From Straminergon stramineum (Eukaryota; Streptophyta; Bryopsida; Hypnales; Calliergonaceae): 64,000 bases of DNA. Shown piece by piece: positions 23,236 through 35,404 of the stretch. The stretch is taken from NCBI GenBank assembly GCA_963920665.1, contig OY987273.1:14014501-14078500 (forward strand), written 5' to 3'. Made by a program: the position numbers and the translations under genes. The first letter of the stretch is position 1; every line of letters starts with the position of its first letter. Under the pieces are notes generated by a model. The model did no database searches, was not told the DNA's origin, and saw only the letters and a program-made list of their open reading frames with translations.

Positions 23236-24450
23236 TCCTTGAATTTAGTCTCTATCTTTAATTTTTTATTCTAAAAGAATTTCTAATATGATTTTTTTTT
23301 TTAAAATTTGGTACATTTCATGCTCATTTCTAAGAATCCTTAGCAATGAAGAAAAAGAACATTGCACTGTACAAATTTATAAAGAGAAAAGTCATTTCCA
23401 ATTATTTTCGTAATTCATTTTCGAGTGCTACAATAGAATTTCAAAGGATTTTCTTAATAAATATACAAAGAACCAGTACCCAAAATAAAAAATTTATTAT
23501 TGTTTAGGGTTTAGGAAAATATTGGACACACATACATTTTGTGACCCCTGCATTTAGAGCTTAATTTCCTATTTTCCTTTGTTCATTTTATGAAAACAAT
23601 GCAATGAAAAAAAAATTGAGGGTCTAAATTTTGAACCCAAAGGCTTCTAAGAGACCAAGTGCCGTAAAGTCCTAAACCTTTTTGATAAAACACTAAAATT
23701 GAATCACTCTCTTTGTTTTTCGATTTCACTTCATGAATCACGTTAGAATTTTGTTTGAATTGATAAAATCATTTGCTATTGGAAAGTTGTTTTAAAAAAA
23801 CACTATATGACAATTTAATCTCAAAATTACATGCCAACAAAAATACAGTCACATGCTTCATGTTTGCTTCCAAAGATTTCAAGTAAATAAGATACAACTT
23901 CTTTTTTCAAACAAATCATTTCTATAAATTACTTTAAAATCCTTCATTGTAAATTTGTGATGAATTTACTAATTATGTCTCTTCATAGTTCATACATTAT
24001 AAGTATAGACACTAAAATAATAAAACCACAATTGCTTTAACGGGTCATCATGATAATTCAAATATCAATGAAATCGTTGGAACACAACTTCTAAGAAGGT
24101 CCAAGTAATTCCATACCATAAATGAAATGGTCTTCTTCCAAGACTTATTCCAAATTAAATTGAATACGTTCAGAAACTTTTGCACCCACACATCATACAT
24201 CATGCAATTTGTCATACAAGCTTGTCAACTAAATATCCATCTACATTCAAGAAGAAATATTGCACTTTGCACTCAAACAAGACATATTTTTGATTTGTCA
24301 AAAATTGATATTCATTCAAAAACAATTCAAATACATTGAAAAATTCAAAATGTATGTCTAATTTCACATATATTGACATACTCTAAGGGTACATATATAT
24401 TAAGCAATCTACATGCATAAATTTGAATTTCTATATTTATCAAATATTTA
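23236..24450. other. AT-rich non-coding part of the hAT
   Basis: No coding similarity was seen. It lies downstream of the minus-strand kinase-like gene and may include its 3' region. Confidence 0.35.
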
Positions 24451-24485
24451 TAAAACTCTATATAGTACACTCTTGTATTGTATTA

Positions 24486-25970
24486 CTAATATGAATGTCG
24501 GAAGTGTTCATCCGGCATAGGCCAATGGAATTGGCCAGTGAACCGATTGATGATGTAGGCCAAACCACCCCGATAACCATCACCTCTTTGACAAAGCCGG
24601 TCCAAGTATTGGTGAAACACAATTCCCAATTGGTGGTGGCTAAACATGGCCATTGCATTTGTTTCCCGTTGCAATCTGTTGTAGTTCTTGGACATGCATT
24701 ATTTATTGATCCTTTGAGCTATTTTACCAATCGCATATTCCTCCGATGCATGTGATAAATGTGGAATGATTTCCACATTTGCATCTCTTCTATGCAAATA
24801 TGCAATGCTTGGATCCACCCACCACCTCCTTATTAAAGCTTCGTTCATTTCACTTGCAGATGTGAACGTATACAAGGATTTCATTGATTCGGTAGCTATA
24901 GTAGTCATGCCCCAATCGCAAATTCCAATGTAGGTAAGTGATTCATCATCAGGAAAATGAAACATGATGTTGTCTGGAGAAATATCATTGTGTAGATGTC
25001 CACCAACATGCACTGTATTCATGATATGCACCAATGTCCAAGCAAGCTCGGTGCGTTCCTTCCGAAACCGAGCGAGATGAAAAGCTGTAGTCACATCTGA
25101 CTCTGTTGGATTTGAATATTGTAACCGAACATATATGTTGTCTAGATAATTGTTATCTAGGTTCAACATTTGCCGAAGTACTTCACCATTCCACCAATAT
25201 GAGTACCCTTCATTTGTTCTTACATGAACTGCAACAAACTGTATAACTCCTGAATGTGGAATCTTCACTACCATTGATTCATTTTGATGTTCCAACTTTG
25301 CAAGCTAAGGCTGCATAGCATGGTGGTTGGATATCTTTGATGTGAACTTCCAAAATGGACTTATCCCTGGCCATCCTTCAATTCTCACCCTCCGAATTGT
25401 TGCATATCCTCCCCTCATGATTAAGCCATCTTGGGGAATCACTCATGCGGTGTCCGGAAGCGTTCTAAGACGACGTCTACCCCTATCCAATTCAGCAAGT
25501 CCCTCATCGCTAGTCCACCAACCCAATGACCCTCGTCTATTATGCCTCTTCGCATATCGGGCGCAACGCCCAATAAACAATTGAGCTTTGAGAATGACTT
25601 GCTCAAAGGCTTCATCATTTGCACGGTGTTATTTCCCGTATTTTCCAAGAACCACATCAATGTTCCACAATGCATTATGCACCTTGTTCTCCAAACATTT
25701 GTTGAAGCCCCTCTTCTCCATCTTATGTTGCCATTGCAGAACGTTCAAGGCATCCAACATTCTCTGCGTCATATCTGCCTTGAATTTTTGTGGACACTCG
25801 TCTCCATATCTTGCATATTTTGTGTCAAGAAACACAGTGGTTTTCGATTCATAGAATTTTGCAATGCATTTGGTCAGGAATGTTTTGCATGCATCAGATT
25901 GAATTTCCTTAGCTTCCACCTTTTCTTGTACCACTTGTTTTCCCTTTGCCGCCTTCTTCAATCTTGGCAT
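24486..25970 (-). pseudogene. hAT cargo gene A: protein-kinase-like protein
   Basis: One frame runs 495 codons from ATG 25,970 to a TAG at 24,486, interrupted by four stops, including a TAA at 25,629-25,631 and another at 24,699-24,701. After a basic N-terminus (MPRLKKAAKGKQ) and an alpha-helical region of about 190 residues comes a kinase fold: glycine-loop-like MRGGYATIRRVRI, a MVVKIP strand with a candidate ATP-binding Lys, a catalytic loop HNDISPDNIMF (the Asp and Asn of HxDxxxxN are present), ICDWGM in place of DFG, and SEEYAIGKIAQRI at helix F. The C-terminal tail is not kinase-like. The catalytic residues look retained, but the stops make the copy dead. A homologous tail is at 5-349. 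Substrate and role are unknown. Confidence 0.65.
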
Positions 25971-26189
25971 CGTGATAAATTTTTCATACCCGAAATTTGT
26001 AATTAAAACTTAGAAATTCGCTATAAAAAATAGCAATAATGGGCCCCTAAATAAGACTTCCGCCTTCCTCAGAAGAGGAGCCAATGGAGGATGAGCCACC
26101 AAGCTCTCTGCTCTACACTTGCAAAACACAAGGGGCAAGGCAAAAGTGATTGCGGACGGGCCATCCGCCCCTCTTATACGTGGTGGATG

Positions 26190-26560
26190 CCTTCTCTACG
26201 TCCACCTCCTAGTGGCCATCCGATCGTGCGAATGGCCTTCCGTCTGCCTCGTCGCAGCCATCCAATCGTGCGAACTTCATTCCATCCGCCTCGTTGCGGC
26301 CGTCCAATCATGCGGATAGCATTCTGTCCGCCTTATCTTGGCCATCCGATCGTGTGGACGGCCTTACGTTCGCCTCGTCGCGGCCGTCCGATCCTGCGGA
26401 CGACATTCCGTCCGCCTTGTCTTGGCCATCCGATTGTGTGGACGGTCTTCCATCCGCCTTGTCGCGATTGTCTGATCGTGTGGACGGCATTCTGATTGCC
26501 TCGACTCGGCTGTTCGATCGTGCGAACGGTCATCCGTCTGTCTCAAGCCGACCGAACGAT
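26190..26560. repeat. 39-bp GC-rich minisatellite inside the hAT
   Basis: There are about nine tandem units of close to 39 bp, of the form CATCCGATCGTGTGGACGGC plus a CATTCCGTCCGCCTCGTCG-like half. Because 39 is a multiple of three, open frames with a 13-residue period occur on both strands. They are not evidence of genes. The units contain self-complementary GCGGACGG...CCGTCCGC and resemble the terminal regions. Confidence 0.75.
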
Positions 26561-26779
26561 CAAGAGGACGATCGGTGTCCGCCAGATCCGACGGCTAGAT
26601 TGGCATGGACGCCGCCAACTCGTCCGATTGGATGGACAACAAACTGTTTGCAGGATCAAACGGTGTGGATGGTGCGGATGCGGTAGCCCATTCGGTGATG
26701 GCAGATAGACAGAACGAGGTGGATGAAAGACCATTTGCATGATCGGAGATTTTAATTTCTCTTGAACATCTCTAAACAA

Positions 26780-27760
26780 AACATAGGTATCATATTCAAC
26801 ATTTCAGTTTCAAATGAAAGTAAGAATCAAGTAAATCAACTACCATGGAAATGAAAAAAAATTATAGAAGGATAGCCGGTTAGGTTTGCTTGTTGAAATA
26901 CTCTCATCGTTGGGATTCTCGTGTTTACATAATTTTATCTTAAAATTATTAATGTTCTAGTTTCTATCTTGAATATACTCAACTTATCAATTCTCTTATG
27001 AATAAAAACTAAACATCTTTTGGTTGAATTTTTCTTCCTACATTCTCATGCTCTCATCTAAATTTTTCAACATACAAAATTATAAAATCGTACTCACAAG
27101 TGGAAATATTTATTGTTTCAATAATTAGAAGCCAAAAATCTAGTCAAGCAAATTGTAAATAATTTGTTTAAGTCACCTTGAATGCAAATATCTTACAATC
27201 TATGTGGGCTAAGTTTTTGAAATTGCTTCTACACATTCTTAAACTGTTGTAGTACAAAATTGTACAATCCGACATGCTAAAAACATTGTTCCTGCATTTT
27301 CTAGTTCTTTGTAATTGAAATGGCAATTCAAAATCACTAAATGGTCTTTGAGGAAAAAAGCCTTCGGACTTCTAGGGTTTACACTTCAATTTTTGATAGC
27401 AAATGGAACTAAAATGGTGGTTCTCGCTACTCTACAAACCTCTATTGTATATTTGGGACATCCTTTGCATTTGCAATTCACCTATTCACATTGAATGATT
27501 GGAATGAGAAAATCGTAGAAAGTGGTCCAATGCATTTTCCATTTTCACAAATATCCATTAACCCATAGTCATGCATCAATGGTATTAAATCCTACAAATT
27601 ACGTGACATAAATATCACTTTATTAAAATATAAAAATACAATGTATTTGTATCAAAATCACAAAAAAGGTGATTACAACTCGTCGAGAGCATTGTGCTAT
27701 ATTTGCCGCACTCTACTGTCTATGTACATTACAATGAGTGAACCATATAGTAAAACAAGC
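26780..27760. other. AT-rich spacer between cargo genes A and B
   Basis: No open frame or repeat of note. Confidence 0.35.
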
Positions 27761-27789
27761 ATAAGATGACTAGAATACCATACTCTACT

Positions 27790-28890
27790 TTACTCTGAAT
27801 CTAAATCCGAATTGGAATCCTTGTTGTCATTTGGGCCTGAAGGACGTACCCCAATATATGGTCCACCCCCATAGTTGTAACCATATCCACTTGACGAACC
27901 TCCTTGTCCATATTCATTTCCAAAAGAAGGACCTCCAAAGGTTGGAGGAGGAATTGGAGCACTCTCTGAGAACCCTCTTTGACTTGATCCGCCATAATAA
28001 GGGCCTCCCTGATGCCCATATGAACCATGTGTAGTCGATCTAGAGTAGTATTGAGAGCCTCCTTGGCTAGAACCACCATAGTGTGTCATTCCATGGCTTC
28101 CTCCTATACTTTGAGAGCCAACTCGGGGGGTGTTACCATAATCTGAACCACCTGTTTCATCTCATGATCCACATGCATTATAGTCACGGTAGTAGGACCC
28201 ATCTTGTTGCTGACCCCGGTCTTCCACGCTTCCGCACATGGCCTTGTGCATTTGCTGTTGGTACTCAATGTCTTCCCAATCTTCTTGACGTTCGTGTCTC
28301 TCACCAAATGTTACGGGTGCTAAATCATCATCAACATCATCTTCATCTAACCAATCATCTTCATCATCCTTCAAGATGATCGAAGGAAGTCCTCCATAGC
28401 TTCGATTGGACCACTTTGGCATGCAATTGCTTGGTCCAACCTAGTTAGTAGGAATTATAGCTTCCTCACGAGTTAAATTCGTGACATTGCGCCCTACAAT
28501 TGTGCGCCAATCTAGCTCTTGATGGAGTACTATCTCCACCCAAATCATAGTCATGTTCGAATAGTTCATGATGTTTGGTTTGGAGCTTGGTAAACTTGAT
28601 ATAGATGTTATCTCCTCGTATTGGCGAACAAAGTGTTCACTCTTACATGTGGACATTTGTCCTTCACAATGACGAACTTGCACCCCTGCGCAATCACGTG
28701 ACCATAGTTTGGAGAGGTGCGTCATTTTAACATACTTCTTGCATGTTGTGCAGTCCCATATTTTCTTGGGCTCTTCTTCCCATTTAGGCTCCACAATGCA
28801 GGTTATGTCTGCCCAATCTTTCCAATTCATCTCTTGTGATTTCCCCTTCTTACTTCCTCCACCACTTCTGTATGACATGATAACCTCCAA
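27790..28890 (-). pseudogene. hAT cargo gene B: zinc-finger-like domain plus Gly/Tyr/Ser-rich tail
   Basis: A single frame of 367 codons runs from 28,890 to 27,790 with two stops, a TAG at 28,441-28,443 and a TGA at 28,162-28,164. The N-terminal third contains a Cys/His cluster: CTTCKKYVKMTHLSKLW, SRDC, HC and CKSEHF. The middle is very acidic (DDEDDWLDEDDVDDDL) and Gln-rich. The tail is low complexity, rich in Gly, Tyr, Ser and Gln (HYGGSSQGGSQYYSRS, GYGYNYGGG), like the phase-separating tails of RNA-binding proteins. The N-terminal cluster is clearly related to that of gene C (TCKKYVKMYHIDKLW). Function is unknown; nucleic-acid binding is an inference. Confidence 0.6.
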
Positions 28891-28929
28891 ACCTCAATTA
28901 ATAATGAACCGAAAGGATTACAAAGTTTA

Positions 28930-29284
28930 AATGCAATTTCCACCCACTTTGGCTAAATGTACAAAATGAAAAATAAGAATTTGGATTAAAACAAATTGCA
29001 CCTACTGTTACTGACAAACAAATAAACCATAAAATTGAACACCCTGAGTTTTGAACAATCCAATCAACTCAAATACGGTTCAAGTAATTAAGAACACTCA
29101 AATGAACTCCATAAAATTAAAGACTTACAAGTTGGAGCAGCGCCATAATCACTCAAAATAATCTGATTAAAGAAAATTAATACGAACACAATCGTTCACG
29201 CACCAAGCTAGAAGGGGTGCATAGATTCCCAAAGGCATTAGATCACCCACTCCGGAAGGGAAATGATTGTGAAGAAATGAGAGG
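28930..29284. other. AT-rich spacer upstream of gene B
   Basis: This is the likely 5' region of gene B on the minus strand. No promoter element can be identified. Confidence 0.3.
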
Positions 29285-29830
29285 TCCGCGCCGCCATTTA
29301 TGCGGTCGGCACTTAAGGGTATGCGGACGGGTAGATCGAGGGGTCTAAAATCGCCATATGATGGATTGCACAGTCACCAACAAGCAACAGACGGAGTAGT
29401 GCGAACGTAGACGGAAAATGCGGACGGTGAGATGTGGATGCGCAAACGAGCAGACGGAGAGGAGCATGGGAGGGAGTGTGGGAGGAAGGTGTTTTTTAGT
29501 TTCCAAATTAGTCATTGGTCCACGGCGGACGGGCGGTCGGGTGGATGGGCAAACGAGCAAACAGAGAGGAGCATGGGAGGGAGAGGTAGGCGGGAGAGAG
29601 GGATGGAGGGAGGGAGGGAGGCATTTTTCAGTTTGGGAGTTGGTGTTTGGTTTACGACGGACGGGCAGTTGGGCGGATGGGCGAACGAGCAGAAGGAGAG
29701 AGGAGCGTAGGTGGGCGGGCGGGAGGAAGGCGTTTTTCAATTTCTAAATTATTGGTTGGGCAGATAGGCGGGAGAGGTGTTTTGAACTTTGTGGAGATGG
29801 GTGGACGGACAAGGCGACAGGGCAGAGCTT
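29285..29830. repeat. G-rich repeat block of about 110-130-bp units inside the hAT
   Basis: Three units share GGATGGGCAAACGAGCAAAC, GAGGAGCATGGGAGGGAG and a TTTTTCAGTTTCCAAATTA-like segment. They start near 29,430, 29,540 and 29,670. The run around 29,600-29,618 has four GGG tracts in register for a G-quadruplex. Motifs such as CGGACGGGCGG link it to the other GC-rich blocks. Overlapping open frames on both strands are by-products. Confidence 0.65.
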
Positions 29831-29839
29831 GCATTACAT

Positions 29840-31440
29840 GGTGAATTAAGAAAAGTATAGAAATTATTTTTAATATGTTATGTCATGAGGTCTTAAATTG
29901 ATACAACTATCAAAAGTGACATCCCAAAGTCTCTTGTTTGGAAAATCATTTGATTTGTAAATAAAGTATTCAAATTAGTGTATAAAGAAATTTTGTTTTA
30001 CATTGGTGCTTTTGTACAAGTTTGTGATGTCAACAATACTTTTTGACTAATAGCAAAAGAAATTAGATGTTAAGATTGTAACAAAAGCCTTCACGGTTCA
30101 ATTTATTATTCTTTTTCATGCCTTTCAAGAAAAATAATTAATCCCTAAAGTCCCAAAGGCCCTACACTCTTATATGGGACTCTTATGATATGTGATCTGA
30201 ATTAAATGATTTATTTCTCAATTTTTGGTTCAAGATTCTTCACTTAAGAGTTAAATTTTTCAACACAAGATATTCTAAGATGAAATTCATTAGTACCAAA
30301 AATCTAAAGTGAAGAAAATGAGAAGCCCAACAATCTAGTATAGCAAGATGGAAGAAAAGATTTCTTGGGCTTACTTTAAATGCAAATAGCCAAATACCAT
30401 GCAATGTATGTACTCAAAGTTTTCAAGATGACAAGATTACTCACACACATTTTTATACTAGTCTAGTATAAATTCCTGTGGTTAAATATGCCCAAAAATC
30501 ACTTTTTAAGATTTTTGTCTCTTTGCATTCGAAATGGCATTTTTGAGTGATATTTGATGGGAAAAAAAGCATAAAGGCTTTAGGGGTTCAAGATTTTACA
30601 AAATCCTAGGCCTACACAACTACATAAGCAATTCAATCAATATTGTAAATTTATAATTTAAAAGATATGATATTATGAACCTTTCTATATAATCATTTGC
30701 AAAAAAGTTTTGAGATGAAACACACTTGTAATCATTGAAGTATGACCATTTCTAATTTCTTGTAATTGAAGACTCATCATATTTGAAGGTCAATCACATT
30801 GTACATTACCTAAGCTCTAATATTTTGGGGTTGAGATAAATTTATGATCGGTTTACAATTTAGGATGCACACAAGTATACATAGGTATAAGTGTCAAAGT
30901 ATGTATGATATGAATTTTCATTTCATTTTGTTGTATAAATGCTTACTTTAATCTTGTCCACAACATTTCACATTACATTAAAATGCTTGAATCATTTTTA
31001 GCACCATCTTATACATCGATAAATGTTGTAATAGAATAATGAGATAACATAATTTCTTTTAGTATATTCATATTGGTATTTTGAACTATGAATACATTTG
31101 ACAACAAAAATTGAAGACACACTCTAAGTTAGAATTGAATGTTCCACATTTATTTAATGGCTCATAATAAAGTGGTAATTGAGGTGCTAAATCTTGAGAA
31201 GAATTGAAACCTACATGACAAAGTAAGTAAGGTCTACATCTAAATTATATTGTCATGATTGCATTCCAAACTCTAAAGGAATCATAGGTAAAATATATTC
31301 CACACATCGCATCAATAATTTTGAAACTTCATGCAATGTTATAAATTCAGTATGTACAATTGAGGGTTGTACAATTTAGATTTTTTTTGTAGGGTTAGGG
31401 ATGAGGGTTGAGGGTTGAGGGTATAGGGTTTGGAGAGGAT
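29840..31440. other. AT-rich spacer between divergent genes B and C
   Basis: About 1.6 kb without coding sequence. A short GGGTTGAGGGTTGAGGGT-like stretch with telomere-like GGGTT repeats lies at 31,385-31,435. Confidence 0.35.
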
Positions 31441-31624
31441 GTTTAAATGCGGGAAGAAATATGTGGAATTAACTTTTCTTACATTAATACTACATTGAAT
31501 ACTTCTAGCATTCAAGAGGGATTTTTGTACATGAATCTATCCTTTCCAAAATTCAATGTTTTAGGACTGTTGGTGGACTCAGGTCAAGTGGGGCCACCAG
31601 TGAGGAGAATAGTGTTGTATCTGG

Positions 31625-31790
31625 TCGGTTGGTGACGATGGATGGCCTAAGCGGACGGAATGGTCCGGGACGGTCAGAGACTACGGATGGCCTAAGCAGA
31701 CGGGAGGTCCGGTGGCGGTGTGGAGCGGACAGACAACTGCCCGCCCGCCACCGAAGCGGTCTACCGGCGTCCACAGCGGTGGATGGTTTT
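31625..31790. repeat. GC-rich motif block upstream of gene C
   Basis: It has repeats of GGATGGCCTAAGCGGACGG and GGTCCGG, with GCCCGCCCGCC. It shares the GCGGACGG core of the other hAT-internal blocks and lies about 240 bp before the start of gene C. Confidence 0.6.
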
Positions 31791-32026
31791 TAGGTTTGGT
31801 GGCGGACGAGCTTCTCATTTGCTCTCACTTCTACTCTCCTTTGGTAACAAGTTGGATGTGCTACTATTGCTTTAAGTGTTAGTTGCTCCTATAGGATGGA
31901 GAGTGGGGGTCCTTGAGCTTTTGTTACTATTGCTAATTTACATAGTCACTTATTTACTCACATCTCACAGTACTCACGTGCCGTGGTACTATTTTTCGAA
32001 GGGCTCAAAAATTCAAATCATCCATC

Positions 32027-35000
32027 ATGACTAATCAAGGTGTTCTTGCCAATGTCGAGAGGACTTCAGGAGGTGAAAAAAAGAAAGGGACTAAAGCGAA
32101 GGGGGTCCCTCATGGGCTTCACTATGAGATTTTAGATGACCTGAACATCAAAGCGGAGAGCGGTTGGGAGGAGGAAGGGGAATATTGGACCTTCAAAACA
32201 TGCAAGAAGTATGTTAAAATGTACCACATTGACAAGTTGTGGCCTCAAGATTGCCACATGGTGCATACACAGGGATTTTGTTGTAAGCCATGTAATTGCA
32301 ACAATAAGCATTTTCTACATTGATTGGAGGAGGTGTGGCGGGTCTTTTGGGACAAGGCAAGGAGCAAGGGATGCATAAATTATAGCGTGGCGTCCATGGT
32401 GTATGCAGAACTCATTTTCAACCGCAAGGTAGATTGGAGCACTTATCCATCCAAGGTGGATTTTCCACTTTTATTGCAACGCAATTAAAAAGACATTCCC
32501 GATTTTTAAGATCCTCATGTAGAACCAAGTGAACCAACGAAGACCCCAAAAGTATTAAAAAATACTACAACGCGTACAACAAAGGTCTCCTTGGTTTTAG
32601 GTGATGTAGTACAATTAAGGCCTGCACAACCTTGCATGAAATTGAGCAATGTCTCCTTGAGAGGTGTGGACGAAGAGGTTTTTGTAACTCCTCCAATGTG
32701 CTTTACATCCACACTGAATGTGATAACATTAGGTGAACAAAGCATGGCTCGAAGCAAGGAAACTACAACGAATGTAACAACCTTGGGCGGTCTAGACATG
32801 GCTGCAAACAAGGAAACATTGGTAGAAGAACGTGGGTCATCTTTTTTGCCATATGGAGAGGTTAATGAGGAACAACTTGCAAGGACCAATACTAGAATTC
32901 AGGGTTACATAGATAGTAAAGCTCTACAAAGCTTGATGGAATATGCAACTCCAATTTCTCAATTACCAACGACGCCAAGATGAAGCCAAACATCGAACCT
33001 ATTTCGAATGTTGAGTCCGCGTCAAAATGTAAGACCGAGTCAAAGGTTGAGCCCAAGACAAATATTAAGTGCAAGAACTCGAGGGCATCTACATTTGGCA
33101 ACTTTATGCTTAGTGCAATTGGAGATTCTTTGTTCTATACCCACCGCCAATCAATTGGAAAAGCTATTAGAATGTTGTAGTCATTGGCGAGTACTAACAG
33201 AACAACATCTTGATTCTAATCCCGATAATGAGGCAGGTAGCTCTAGTCAACTTGTAGGAAAAGGTGGCTAGGGTACTATTTTGCAAACCGCATATAGATT
33301 GAGATCTTCATCTCAAATGGTAGCTGAAATTACTCCTTGGGTTAGGGACATAGTAGAGGAATTTTCTAGAATGGCACCTGAATTGTTGACTGGTGCCTTG
33401 GCCTTTTGCAATTTCATCGAGAAAATGGCACCAATACTTGAAGGTGGTGTGATGAACTTAAAAAGTTTGATGGCCTTAGAGAAAGACATTCATCAATTAA
33501 AGATGAAGTGTGAGGACTTGGAAATGAAGTTGCAGATGTCGCAGAAAAACATGCAGCATGAATGTTGCAACAAGGTCGTTCAAAGAAAGGGCATCAAAGA
33601 ATTGGAGCTTGAAGTACAAGAGTTGAAGAGGGGTAGGCCTACCACGGGCTCCATGAACATTCCATTTGTACAAGAAAGTCAAGAGAGTGATCAACTCTCT
33701 CTTCCTTTTGAGAAGGCAAAAGTGGTGGAGACATCCATCATCTTGAATGTGGATGAGGTTGGGAATGATAAGAAATGTGAAGAGGCAATATGGACCATCA
33801 TTCCTAATGTTTCCTGTACATTGCAGGATGCTTTGACGCAAACAAAAGGCGGTGAGGTGGAAGAGCTACAGTTGAAATTAGATGAAGCAATTCAAGAAAA
33901 AAATCCTTGTTGAGTTGGAGTTGGTCCAATTTCAAAAAATCATGGGCATGGAGGAATGCATGTTGAAGAGCGGATTAGAGTCTAGATGGTTGGTATGGAT
34001 ACAGAAACTCCAAGACAAACCCTCTGTAGTATCTCGAGCAATGAAAGGGCTGATGAAATTGGCAATGAAGTCGGATGAAGAATGCAATGCTATGGAGACC
34101 TCTTTGGCTCAATTCAAGAAAGTGTTTAATGAACATCCAAGGGGTTCCACCAAAATTACATGTTGGGGGGACATAGATGACATGTTTGAGCTGTTGAACC
34201 ATGCAAAGAAGGACAGTGTTCCACACATTGATTGGGCCTTGGAAATAGAGGAAGGGTGGGTCCCTTACAACATGCTTTCAGTGCACGTCAAGGAGAAAGA
34301 GACGACAATAGTGCATGCTTGTGATCCAGCCCCAGGAATCTTGAAAAATCATTGTAGCCTTTGCCAAGGTCCTTTTGGTTCTGAAGGAGCCCTGACCATG
34401 GGCCAATGTCGCCACACTTTTCATGTGACATGCATCGTAAAAGTATCACTCATTTGTATGCTTTGTGTTGAGTGTGGTTCTCCTCTGAGCCCTTGATTCT
34501 ACGAAATGCTTGGGATCTTGGAAGATATGCCCCCCAGCCACGAATACAACTAATGGACCCTTCCTCTTGATTAAAGGGCATACCAGTTCCAAAATTTCTT
34601 ACATTGGGGGCGACCTCTCACATGGGATTCAATTGAATACCGGCATGGATTGTATGAGGAGTTTGGAGAGCTAATGGATCCTTTCATGTGGATGACCCTC
34701 AATGGAGAGGTGGAGTTGTGGGCTTGGGGTATTGAAGATGGCGAGGCTTGTGAATTGTTTTGTCGCAATATGGGGGGCCATTGGAGTTTGCAACACAAGA
34801 AGTTTTTTCGGTTTCCTGACAAAGAAGTGCAAAAAGGCCAAACAACACTTGGGTAGAGGTGGAGCATGCTCAAGAGTTCAATGAGCAATATGGGGCTTAT
34901 AATCACACTTTGATTGGTAGGGCCCTTTTCTTTTCAAAGTTGGAAGAAGCTGCCAAAGCTCATGCTCTTGTCGAAATAGATGGGGAAACAACTACAGGGC

Positions 35001-35404
35001 ATTCATTTGTGGAGGTAGCTGGGGCATTTGATAGGAGGATAGGTGACATCATAGCTCACTGGAGGGGGTTTCTATTGGCCAGTTTTCGACCAATAGGGTT
35101 ATCCATCAAAGCAGATGACGAACAAGTCAATGTGTTCCTAGATCGAGTAGATGCTACGTTGACGGCCTTGAAGGTTGAAGAAGTAGATTTGTCTCCAAAG
35201 TGAACCTCAAAATGGAAAAGAGAGGATGACGATGACGATGACCACTCTCCGGAAACCAAACAACGATTTTCACCGGTTGACATGGAGATTAGATTTGGAG
35301 GAGGTGTTGTCTATAGTCCTCGGCCAAATACTCGACGAATGAGTGCAAGACTTTTGGCTAAGGAGGGTCCATCTCATGATTTAGGAGAGAGTAGTGGTTC
35401 TTAA
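32027..35404 (+). pseudogene. hAT cargo gene C: zinc-finger-like, coiled-coil and RING-H2 protein
   Basis: It starts MTNQGVLANVER at 32,027 and ends at a TAA at 35,402-35,404, about 1,120 codons with several stops and two frameshifts. One frameshift is at an A7 run near 33,897-33,903, the other near 34,852. The N-terminus has the same Cys/His cluster as gene B (TCKKYVKMYHIDKLW, PQDC, CCKPCNC). A central helical segment (about 33,470-33,640) has coiled-coil character. At about 34,350-34,490 a RING-H2 pattern is visible: CSLC, then CRHTFHVTC, then CVEC. A WHW-type globular part (WMTLNGEVELWAWG, LFCRNMGGHW) and an acidic, then Arg-rich tail follow. RING-H2 domains usually act as E3 ubiquitin ligases, so that role is inferred for the ancestral protein. 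The element copy is inactive. Confidence 0.65.

Noticed and set aside
26190..26560. Open frames on both strands of the 39-bp minisatellite.
   Set aside because: The unit length is a multiple of three, so all frames stay open. Composition is repeat-driven and there is no start or splice context.
29345..29834. Arg/Gly-rich open frames on both strands.
   Set aside because: They are caused by G-rich tandem repeats, with mutually overlapping frames and no codon-level conservation between units.
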